DNA from: Archangium lansingense
GTDB lineage: Bacteria; Myxococcota; Myxococcia; Myxococcales; Myxococcaceae
Reading direction: 5' to 3'
NCBI RefSeq assembly: GCF_026626635.1
Contig: NZ_JAPNKA010000001.1
Coordinates: forward strand, 868,001 to 932,000
DNA length: 64,000 bases
Shown here: positions 55,150-62,503 of the stretch, one piece after another
Numbering within the stretch: position 1 is the first letter of the stretch
Layout: the number at the start of each line of letters is the position of its first letter
Position numbers and translations under genes: made by a program
Notes under the pieces: generated by a model
The model's input: only the letters and a program-made list of their open reading frames with translations
The model's database searches: none
Told to the model about the DNA's origin: nothing

Positions 55150-55341
55150 GGTGTGTCTCCTCTGTCTGCCCCGGTTGGGGTTCACAGGGCGCTACGGGGG
55201 TGGGTCCGTCCTGGATTTATTGAGGTGGATTCCAGTCGAACCGGGATGAGGCCCGGGCGAGCAGCCGCCCATCCTCCGCTCCATGCCTCCTTCCCCCGTC
55301 CGACGGACATTGAGGAGGGAACCACCGCGGAGGAGCGCGTC

Positions 55342-57102
55342 ATGGAGAACGCCGAGGTCGTGGCCATGCTCGGGGAGATCGCCGACCTGCTGGAGCTCAC
55401 GGACGAGAATCCCTTCAAGGTTCGCGCTTACCGACGTGCGGCGCAGGTGGTGGATACGCTCCCCGTCCCTGTCGCCGAGCTGGTGCGCAAGGGAGAGCTT
55501 GCTGGTCTGCCCGGTGTGGGAACGCACACCGCGGAGCGCATCACCCAGTTCGTTGGGGCGGGCACCTGTGACGAGCTGGAGCGTCTGCGCGGCAAGGTGC
55601 CTTCCGGCGTCATGGAGTTGCTTCGCATCGAGAGCGTGGGGCCCAAGACGGCCGCGCTCGTTTGGAAGCAGTTGGGCATCACCTCGGTGGACGCACTGGA
55701 GGAGGCTGCCCTCAGCGGGCGTCTGTCCGAGCTGCCCCGCATGGGTGCGAAGCGCTCGGAGGCCATCGCCTCGGCGGTGACACGCCACCGCTCCCGCAAG
55801 GGCCGCGTTCCTTTGCACCGGGCCCTTCCCTACGCCGAGGACCTCGTGGATCGCCTGCGCGCGATTCCGGGTGTGAAGCAGGCCATGGCCGCGGGCAGCC
55901 TGCGGCGGCGAAAGGAGACGGTGGGCGACCTGGATTTGCTCGTGTCCTCAACGAACCCCGAGCGCGTGGTGGCCGCTTTCCCGAAGCTGCCCGGAGTGGC
56001 CACGCTGCTCGCGCAGGGGCCTACGAAGAGCACGGTCCGCCTGCGCGTGGGATTGCAGGTGGACTTGCGCGTCCTTCATCCCGAGTCCTTCGGCGCGGCG
56101 CTGCACTACTTCACCGGCAGCAAGGCTCACAACATCGCCGTACGCACGCGCGCGTTGCACCGCGGACTCAAGGTCAACGAGTACGGCGTCTTCGACGCCA
56201 AGGGCCGCCGCATCGCCGGCGAGCGCGAGGAGGACGTCTTCCGCGCCGTGGGCCTGCCGTGGATTCCCCCCGAGCTTCGCGAGGGCCTGGGCGAGCTGGA
56301 GGCCGCCGAGGCTGGCCGTCTGCCCGAGCTCATCGAGGAGGAGGACCTGCGGGGAGATCTGCACGTGCACTCGGAGGCGTCGTCGGATGCCAGCAGCTCC
56401 CTGTTGGAGCTGGCTTCGGCCGCGAGGGGCTTCGGTCGGAGCTACCTGGCCATCACGGACCACTCGCGCTCGCGCCCCCTGGGTCTGGATGATGCGCGCT
56501 TGTGGGAGCACCTCCACACCATTCGCTGGATGGACCAGGAGCTGCGTGGCCGCCCCCACCTGCTTGCAGGCATTGAGGTGGACATCCTCCCCAACGGCTC
56601 GCTGGACCTTGGGGACGAGGTGCTGTCGGAGCTGGACTGCGTGGTGGCCAGCGTGCACTCGCGCTTCAACATGTCCTCGGAGGAGATGACGGAGCGCATC
56701 GTCCGCGCGCTGCGCACGGGCCTCGTGCATGTGCTGGGACACCCGAGCGGGCGGCTCATCGGGAGCAGGGACCCGTACCCGTATGATCTCGAGCGGGTGC
56801 TGGAGGTGGCGCGCGAGCAGGGCGTGGCGCTGGAGGTGAACGCACAGCCCGAGCGGTTGGACCTGACCGACCAGGCGTGCCGGCTGGCGAAGCAGGCGGG
56901 GGTGAAGCTCGTCATCTCGAGCGACTCGCACAACGCTCAGCACCTGGAGAACCTGCGCTATGGCGTCTGGGTGGCGCGGCGGGGCTGGCTGGAGGCAGGC
57001 GATGTACTCAACACGCTGCCCCTGTCCGAGCTGCGGCGCCGCTTCCGCCGTCCACGCCGCGCGCCCTCCTGGTCTCACGAGGCCCCTGGCACCTCCCCGT
57101 GA
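55342..57102 (+). CDS. polX: DNA polymerase X family protein with PHP domain
   Basis: The 586-residue protein has an 8-kDa-like helix-hairpin-helix N terminus (LPGVGTHTAERI, ESVGPKTAALVWK), a nucleotidyltransferase palm (AAGSLRRRKETVGDLDLLV), and a C-terminal PHP domain with metal-binding DLHVHSEASSD, AITDHSRS, GIEVDILPNG, HPSGRLIG and SSDSHN. It is typical of bacterial PolX, which fills short gaps in base-excision repair and has 3'-5' exonuclease or AP-endonuclease activity from PHP. The ATG at 55342 follows GGAGG. Confidence 0.95.
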   Translation: MENAEVVAMLGEIADLLELTDENPFKVRAYRRAAQVVDTLPVPVAELVRKGELAGLPGVGTHTAERITQFVGAGTCDELERLRGKVPSGVMELLRIESVGPKTAALVWKQLGITSVDALEEAALSGRLSELPRMGAKRSEAIASAVTRHRSRKGRVPLHRALPYAEDLVDRLRAIPGVKQAMAAGSLRRRKETVGDLDLLVSSTNPERVVAAFPKLPGVATLLAQGPTKSTVRLRVGLQVDLRVLHPESFGAALHYFTGSKAHNIAVRTRALHRGLKVNEYGVFDAKGRRIAGEREEDVFRAVGLPWIPPELREGLGELEAAEAGRLPELIEEEDLRGDLHVHSEASSDASSSLLELASAARGFGRSYLAITDHSRSRPLGLDDARLWEHLHTIRWMDQELRGRPHLLAGIEVDILPNGSLDLGDEVLSELDCVVASVHSRFNMSSEEMTERIVRALRTGLVHVLGHPSGRLIGSRDPYPYDLERVLEVAREQGVALEVNAQPERLDLTDQACRLAKQAGVKLVISSDSHNAQHLENLRYGVWVARRGWLEAGDVLNTLPLSELRRRFRRPRRAPSWSHEAPGTSP

Positions 57103-57290
57103 GCCAGTGGGGTGAGATGCAGGTCAATCACCCACCCGTGCGCGAGCGGACCTCTGGGCCATCGGTTGGTTCACAGGACTGTCCTTGGTTTGTTCAATCC
57201 TCGTCGTCACACCTTCTCCTGGGAACTGTGACTGGCGAAGCGGAGGGAAACGCGGAATGGATTAAATCCAGGCAAGTCGAGGGGGTTCTC

Positions 57291-57695
57291 GTGAAGCACA
57301 CCGTTCTGCTCGTAGAAGACAGTCATACCATTCGGCACATCCTCAAAATCTATCTGATGAAGCTGAACCTGGACTTCCTCGACGCGAGCGGGGCCGAGCA
57401 GGGATTGCAGCTGTTGGAGACACACCGCGTGGATTTAGTGATTGCGGACGTCAACATGCCGGGCGGAATGGATGGGCTGGAGTTCGTGCGCCGGGCTCGC
57501 GCAAGTGAGAGGGAGCTGGTGCGTCGGTTGCCCATCGTGCTGCTCACCGGCGGGAAGGCGCCGGACCTCGAGGCCAGGGGCCTGCGGGCCGGTGCCTCCG
57601 AGTTCGTGCGCAAGCCCGTCTCCATTGATGCGCTCGCGGCCGTGGTGCGCCGACATCTCCCGACGGCCAAGGTCGTGGACCACCTTGTTGCTTGA
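57291..57695 (+). CDS. Single-domain response regulator (CheY-like) A
   Basis: The 134-residue receiver domain has VEDSHTIRHILK (acidic pair), acceptor Asp in LVIADVNMPGGMDG, Thr in LLTGGKAPD and Lys in RKPVSI. There is no output domain. The start is GTG at 57291 with GAGGGGG upstream. It is highly similar to the next gene (same IRHILKxYLMKLxLDFLDA and LTGGKAPDLE blocks), so the two are tandem duplicates, differing by a one-residue insertion in the acceptor loop. Likely a signalling shuttle or sink for orphan kinases. Confidence 0.88.
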   Translation: MKHTVLLVEDSHTIRHILKIYLMKLNLDFLDASGAEQGLQLLETHRVDLVIADVNMPGGMDGLEFVRRARASERELVRRLPIVLLTGGKAPDLEARGLRAGASEFVRKPVSIDALAAVVRRHLPTAKVVDHLVA

Positions 57696-57914
57696 GGTAC
57701 GTGAAGGTCCGGTGCCGTGGGGGACGTGACTCCTTGAGTGCAGTCGGTTGCTGAACACCGCTTGGTGCCCTTGGGTCGACATACGCCGGATCTTCCGGAA
57801 TTCTATCTTCTACCGCTCTTGTCACCGCCCGGCACATGTCAGCCCTTGAAGCTGTGAGGGATTGGGGATGGGTTGGCTGTGGGAGGGGTGTCAGGGATTT
57901 CGCGGGAGAAGCCC

Positions 57915-58316
57915 ATGAATCGCACCGTATTGCTCGTCGATGACAGCGACACCATCCGGCACATCCTCAAGGTCTACTTGATGAAGCTGAAGCTGGACTT
58001 CCTCGACGCGGACCGCGCGGATCGGGGGCTGAAGCTGCTGGGCTCCAACCCCGTGGACCTCGTCATCGCGGACTTCAACATGCCGGGGATGACCGGCCTG
58101 GAATTCGTGCGCCAGGTGCGTGCGAACGCGCGGACCGAGGTGAACCGCGTCCCCATCCTGTTGCTCACCGGCGGTAAGGCGCCGGACCTCGAGCAGCGTG
58201 CGCTGGAGGTGGGCGCCTCCGAGTTCGTCCGCAAGCCCGTCTCCATCGACTCGCTCGTATCCGTGGTGCGCCGCCACCTGTCGCTGCCCGAGGAGCAGGA
58301 CGACCTCGTTGCCTGA
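57915..58316 (+). CDS. Single-domain response regulator (CheY-like) B
   Basis: The 133-residue receiver has LLVDDSDTIRHILK, acceptor Asp in LVIADFNMPGMTG, Thr in LLTGGKAPD and Lys in RKPVSIDSL. It is a paralogue of the gene 220 bp upstream, with its own leader, so probably transcribed separately. The ATG at 57915 follows GGGAGAAG. No kinase adjoins it. Confidence 0.9.
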   Translation: MNRTVLLVDDSDTIRHILKVYLMKLKLDFLDADRADRGLKLLGSNPVDLVIADFNMPGMTGLEFVRQVRANARTEVNRVPILLLTGGKAPDLEQRALEVGASEFVRKPVSIDSLVSVVRRHLSLPEEQDDLVA

Positions 58317-58320
58317 GCTC

Positions 58321-58341
58321 CCTCTCCCTTTGGGAGAGGGT
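58321..58341 (+). terminator. Perfect 9-bp hairpin after response regulator B
   Basis: CCCTCTCCC-TTT-GGGAGAGGG begins four bases after the stop region, followed by TTGGGGTGAGGGTC. It is a good terminator stem without a U-run and a member of the intergenic repeat family also seen at 25031, 29060 and 42101. Confidence 0.6.
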
Positions 58342-58361
58342 TGGGGTGAGGGTCGTCCCGC

Positions 58362-59708
58362 TCAGGGCAGCGCGTAGACGTTGTCCGCGTAGTTCTGGGT
58401 GAAGGCGTTGCCCGCCTCGTCGGTGATGGGCTGTCCGGCCGCGTCCAGCGCGGTGGTGCAGGGGTAGCTGGCCGACTGCTGAGCGCGAGGCTGGACGAAC
58501 ATGGGCTGCACCAGCCACGAGCCCTGGTGGTTCGCATAGGCGTTGCACATGAGCTGCACCTTGTTTCGGTTGATGGTCAGCTTGAGGTGCGTCGCGTCCT
58601 GCACGAAGGCGAGATCCGTGTCCGAGTCCCCGGCCGCGAAGACCTGGCGCGCGCGCGAGTCCGGCTGCCGCGTGAGCTGCTTGTCCGCGGACTGGCGGAA
58701 GATGACCTTGTTGATCCAACAGCGCTTGCCCTGGTCATAGGTGATGAGCGTGTCCGCGCCATCGGCCACGGTGCCGCAGCCCTGGAAGTGGGCCGTCACG
58801 CGGCCCTGCGCGTCTGTGAGTGTCCGGATGCCGATGACCCGGTTGGGCTTGATGCCGGTCAGCTCCTCGGAGACGGCGTCGATGACGAACTGGGGCGAGG
58901 CAGTGGCCACCCAGACGTCGAAGCCGTTGGCCTGCAGCGTCTCGATGAGGTCCACCATCTCCTCGTACACCTGGACGTGGTAGGCGAGCCCCGTGGTGGT
59001 GCCCACCGTCTGCGTGGTGCCCGGTGGGTTGAAGGCGTTCTCGGCGTAGGCGGAGCGGGCGAAGGCGCGCACCTCCTCGGGGGTGTAGCCGGCCTGGAGC
59101 TGCGCTGCCCAGGCATAGGAGGTGTTGAGCGTCAGGGTGACGGGGTTGCTCCAGGCGGCCTGGCCCGCACGTGTCTGGCCACGGTTGTAGATGCTGACGA
59201 GCTCGTCCGCACAGTCCGCGTGGGTGCGCGTCTGGAGGGGCTCGCCCGGGGAGGCGGCGGCGTCACACGCGCCGTTGAGTGCCGCGCGGGCCTCGGGCGT
59301 GAGGTGGCGGCTGGTGGTGCTCCAGTCCTTGTCCGCGGGCTGGAGCACCTTGTCGTGCCGGAGCATCCAGAAGAAGGTGGCGTCTCCCAGGTCGTTCTTC
59401 ACGACGGTGTTGTCCCAGTCGAACACGGCCACGGGGCGGTTCTTCGGGTCGAACGTGGCGCTGGCGATGCCCAGGGTGGAGATCAGCGCGTTGATCCGGG
59501 TGCGGTTCTCCGGGAGCCAGCGTCCGACTTTGTCGTCCAGGAGGCGCACCGGGGTGGGTACGCCGTCCTTCCCCGGAGTGCCCTCGGGGCCGGGAGCACC
59601 TTCGGGACCCTGCGGGCCCGTGCAGGCGAGGACACCGCTGGCGAGCCATCCGGCCAGGGCGAGCGTGGAGAGGCGGAAACCTGCGCGGCTTCGAGGAAAG
59701 GGCGGCAT
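58362..59708 (-). CDS. HAD-superfamily phosphatase-like lipoprotein with collagen-like segment
   Basis: The 448-residue lipoprotein has lipobox VLAC (Cys29), then a collagen-like Gly-X-Y run (GPQGPEGAPGPEGTPGKDG, residues 31-49), then a HAD phosphohydrolase domain with motif I VAVFDWDNTVV (Asp97, Asp99), motif II VATASPQF and motif IV AAGDSDTDLAF. It should act in the periplasm or on the outer surface, perhaps on phosphorylated small molecules. The collagen-like tract probably trimerises or spaces the enzyme from the membrane. The start at 59708 places the signal peptide correctly. Confidence 0.87.
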   Translation of the reverse strand: MPPFPRSRAGFRLSTLALAGWLASGVLACTGPQGPEGAPGPEGTPGKDGVPTPVRLLDDKVGRWLPENRTRINALISTLGIASATFDPKNRPVAVFDWDNTVVKNDLGDATFFWMLRHDKVLQPADKDWSTTSRHLTPEARAALNGACDAAASPGEPLQTRTHADCADELVSIYNRGQTRAGQAAWSNPVTLTLNTSYAWAAQLQAGYTPEEVRAFARSAYAENAFNPPGTTQTVGTTTGLAYHVQVYEEMVDLIETLQANGFDVWVATASPQFVIDAVSEELTGIKPNRVIGIRTLTDAQGRVTAHFQGCGTVADGADTLITYDQGKRCWINKVIFRQSADKQLTRQPDSRARQVFAAGDSDTDLAFVQDATHLKLTINRNKVQLMCNAYANHQGSWLVQPMFVQPRAQQSASYPCTTALDAAGQPITDEAGNAFTQNYADNVYALP

Positions 59709-59814
59709 GGGGTTTCTCCTGTGTTGGAGGGCCGCGATGGAGGAATGGCCTCGAAGCCCCCCCCGGACTCGCGGCAACCGGATGATAGAGGAGTCCCCGG
59801 AATGGCCGGGATGC

Positions 59815-60510
59815 TCAGGGCTCGCCAGGAGGGCGGACTGTCTCGGATTCTTCTGTTCGCTCCCGCGCTGGCCCGAGCACGCTCAGTGCTCCCTGGGCGG
59901 CGAGCCCCAGCAGGATGAACACCAGGTTCCACTTGCGGCGGGGCGTGGTGGCCAGCGGGAGGGTGAAGCAGAGCGCGTCTTCCTCCTTCCGCACCTGCGT
60001 GCCATCCGGGTTGAGCTCATCGAGGAGTCGGACCATCGCGGCGTTCCCCGGGAGGACCAGGAACTCGAAGCGCTCCACCCCGCGCTCGCGCGCCGCTTCC
60101 ACCAGGCGCTCCATCAGGATGCGGCCGAGCCCCTTGCCCTGAGCCGTGTCCACCACGGTGATGGCGGCCTCGGCTTCTTCGGAGTCCTGGGCCAGCCGGA
60201 TGAACCGGGCGACTCCCAAGCCTTCCTCCTGCCCCTCGGGCCCCTGGCGCACCGCACCCAGCGCCAGGTGCTGCTCCCCGTCCACCGCGGTGAAGTAGTG
60301 CACCTCGGACTCGGTGAGTCGCGACTTGGGGCTGTGGAAGCGGCCGAGCCGTGAGCGCGGCGAGAGGCGCTCGAAGCCCTGGCGCAGCAGCTCCGCGTCC
60401 TCCGGCCGTACCAGCCGTAGCTCCACCTGGCTCCCATCGGCGAGCGTGAGCCGTTCCCTCCACTGGGCATCGAAGCGACGCGGTGAGTCCATCCCGAGTA
60501 CCCCCTTCAC
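59815..60510 (-). CDS. GNAT acetyltransferase with C-terminal hydrophobic helix
   Basis: The 231-residue protein has an N-terminal GNAT domain (about 20-185): LRLVRPEDAELL, LGVARFIRL, AITVVDTAQGKGLGRILMERL (acetyl-CoA binding Q/RxxGxG/A) and FEFLVLPGNAAMVRLLDEL. It ends in one hydrophobic helix (NLVFILLGLAAQGALSVLG), so it may be membrane-tethered. An ATG at 60492 (MDSPRRF) is an alternative start. Substrate unknown. Confidence 0.87.
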   Translation of the reverse strand: MKGVLGMDSPRRFDAQWRERLTLADGSQVELRLVRPEDAELLRQGFERLSPRSRLGRFHSPKSRLTESEVHYFTAVDGEQHLALGAVRQGPEGQEEGLGVARFIRLAQDSEEAEAAITVVDTAQGKGLGRILMERLVEAARERGVERFEFLVLPGNAAMVRLLDELNPDGTQVRKEEDALCFTLPLATTPRRKWNLVFILLGLAAQGALSVLGPARERTEESETVRPPGEP

Positions 60511-60569
60511 ACCCGAGCATCAGGGGTGATGCCGCGGTGCGTCAAGGCCCCCCGGGAGGGAGTGTTGGA

Positions 60570-60854
60570 TCAGCGCAGCAGCCAGTACGCGGTCATGCCG
60601 GTGGCGAGCCCCAGCCAGAGTTTGCGGAAGCGCCAGCTCGCCAGCGCCGCGAGCCCGGCGGCGAGGAAGCGGGCCGTGGCTTCTCCTCGCTCGCCCGGAA
60701 GCGCGGGCACCACGAGCGCGGCGAACACGGCGATGGGGACGAAGCGCAGGAAGCGCATCCAGAAGGCGGGCACGCGCGCATGCAGCCACAGCCCGACGAG
60801 CCGCGAGGCGTACGTCACCCCTGCCATTCCCAGGATTACGGGCAGCGCGCTCAT
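60570..60854 (-). CDS. azlD: AzlD family small transport subunit
   Basis: The 94-residue membrane protein has three to four hydrophobic segments and matches AzlD, the small partner of AzlC in branched-chain amino acid export: ILGMAGVTYASRLVGLW, RFVPIAVFAALVVPAL. It overlaps the azlC stop by four bases (ATGA), confirming the pair. Confidence 0.9.
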   Translation of the reverse strand: MSALPVILGMAGVTYASRLVGLWLHARVPAFWMRFLRFVPIAVFAALVVPALPGERGEATARFLAAGLAALASWRFRKLWLGLATGMTAYWLLR

Positions 60855-61558
60855 GGCGTCTCCTCCTGGGCGGGCCCGGTGCGCGAGGCTTCATCCGTGG
60901 TGAAGAGGGCGCCGAGCAGGCTGCCCGCGACTCCCGCCACGAGGACGGCGAGCCCACCGGGTGCCACCCGCGACACGGCGAGCGCCAGCAGTCCGGAGAA
61001 CCCCGCGACGAGCACCTCGGTCCAGCCCTTCAGCAGCGGTACGAGCAGGGCGAGGAACGCGAGTGGGAAGACGAAGTCCACCCCGAGCCGCGTGGGGTCT
61101 GCAATCGCTTGTCCGGCGAGTGCTCCCGCGCAGGTGGTCAGGTTCCAGGGCACGAAGATGCTCAGCTCCGCGCCGAGCAGGAAGGCGAAGGAGGACTCCC
61201 CGGAGGTGAGGGTCACTCCGTAGGCCTCGTCGGTGAGGAAGTGCGCCGCCACGAGCCGCTGCGCACCCGTCATTCGCACCTGCCGGGTGAGGGACATGCC
61301 GTAGAGCACATGGCGCACGTTGAGCAGGAAGGTGGTGAGGATGATCTCCACACCGGTGGCTCCGGCGGCGAAGAGGCCCGCGGCGCTGAACTGGGCGCCA
61401 CCGGCGAAGACGAGCACGCTCATGAGCTGCGTCTCGAGGAAGCTCAGCCCGCCGTTGCGTGCCGTCACCGCGTAGGCGAAGGCGAATGGGACGACCCCCA
61501 ACCACAAGGGAACGACCGCCCGGAAGCCCCGGGAGAGGTCTCGGAGAAACGGAGTCAT
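60851..61558 (-). CDS. azlC: AzlC family branched-chain amino acid permease
   Basis: The 235-residue membrane protein has the AzlC features: RGFRAVVPLWLGVVPFAFAYA at the start, FAGGAQFSAAGLFAAG, LLNVRHVLYGMSL and FLTDEAYGVT. With AzlD it forms an exporter of branched-chain amino acids or analogues. The ATG at 61558 follows GGAG poorly but gives the standard N terminus; it sits 10 bp after the hydrolase stop, so all three genes may be one transcript. Confidence 0.92.
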   Translation of the reverse strand: MTPFLRDLSRGFRAVVPLWLGVVPFAFAYAVTARNGGLSFLETQLMSVLVFAGGAQFSAAGLFAAGATGVEIILTTFLLNVRHVLYGMSLTRQVRMTGAQRLVAAHFLTDEAYGVTLTSGESSFAFLLGAELSIFVPWNLTTCAGALAGQAIADPTRLGVDFVFPLAFLALLVPLLKGWTEVLVAGFSGLLALAVSRVAPGGLAVLVAGVAGSLLGALFTTDEASRTGPAQEETP

Positions 61559-61568
61559 GCCCGAGACT

Positions 61569-62411
61569 CTACGGGACGTGGGCCGTCGGGGGTCTCGTGG
61601 AAACCTGCGCGATGAGGAAGTCGAGCAGGACGCGGTTGAAGTCGTCGGGGCGCTCCAGGTTGGGAAGGTGCCCCACGCCGGGGAGGGTGACGCGGGTGAG
61701 GGCGGGCACGCGCCGCGCGAGCACCTCTGCGTTCCGCAGCATGACGGGGTTGTCCCTGTCTCCCACCATGACGAGCGTGGGCGCGAGGAGGTGCTCAAGC
61801 TGGGTATAGGCCGGGGGCGACAGGAATCGAGCGAGGTGCGCGCTCGCCAGGGACCCGCGATTGTCGAGCGTCCACTGCCTCACCACGGGCGCCAGCGAGG
61901 GCCGGGCCATGGCGGAGGCCAGGTAGTCGCTCTCGAGCCACGCCTCGGCGACGGCCCGGGCATCCGTTCCCCTCTCCGAGTCCAGGAGGTCGGTGAGCCA
62001 GACATTCTCCTCGGGAGCGGGCGGAGCGCCTTGGATGCCGGGCGCCACGAGCACGAGGCAGGAGACTCGCTCGGGCCAGGCCAGGGCGAAGTCGAGCGCG
62101 ACGCGCCCGCCGAGCGACAGCCCGACGACGTGGACCCGGTCCATTGAGAAGTAGTCGAGCAGGGCGCGCAGATCCTCGTAGGGGGCGTAGGGCTGTCCCT
62201 CGGGCACGTCCGACGAGCCGAAGCCCCGCAAGTCGTAGCGCAGGGTGGTGAAGTGCCGGGCGAGGGGCCCTACCTGCTCGTTCCACAGGCGCATGTCGAG
62301 CAGGCCACCGTGAAGCAGCACGACCGGGAAGCCGTCGCCCTGGAGCTCGTAGTGCAGGCGGGCTCCGTTCACCGGAGCGAAATCCCGCACGGGTGGAGTT
62401 GGAGTGGTCAT
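61569..62411 (-). CDS. Alpha/beta hydrolase
   Basis: The 280-residue hydrolase has VVLLHGGLLDMRLW (oxyanion region), the nucleophile elbow GLSLGG, Asp in MVGDRDNPV and His in GVGHLPNLE. It resembles 3-oxoadipate enol-lactonase/haloperoxidase-type hydrolases; the substrate is not predictable. Upstream of azlCD on the same strand. Confidence 0.9.
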   Translation of the reverse strand: MTTPTPPVRDFAPVNGARLHYELQGDGFPVVLLHGGLLDMRLWNEQVGPLARHFTTLRYDLRGFGSSDVPEGQPYAPYEDLRALLDYFSMDRVHVVGLSLGGRVALDFALAWPERVSCLVLVAPGIQGAPPAPEENVWLTDLLDSERGTDARAVAEAWLESDYLASAMARPSLAPVVRQWTLDNRGSLASAHLARFLSPPAYTQLEHLLAPTLVMVGDRDNPVMLRNAEVLARRVPALTRVTLPGVGHLPNLERPDDFNRVLLDFLIAQVSTRPPTAHVP

Positions 62412-62503
62412 GCCAGGGAGAAGGTATGCATCGGCCGCCGCTGGTGGCGGACGCCCCCGGGTGCTAACCCGTGCTCCCCGCTGAACGTTTCCCCGGAGCC
62501 CCC

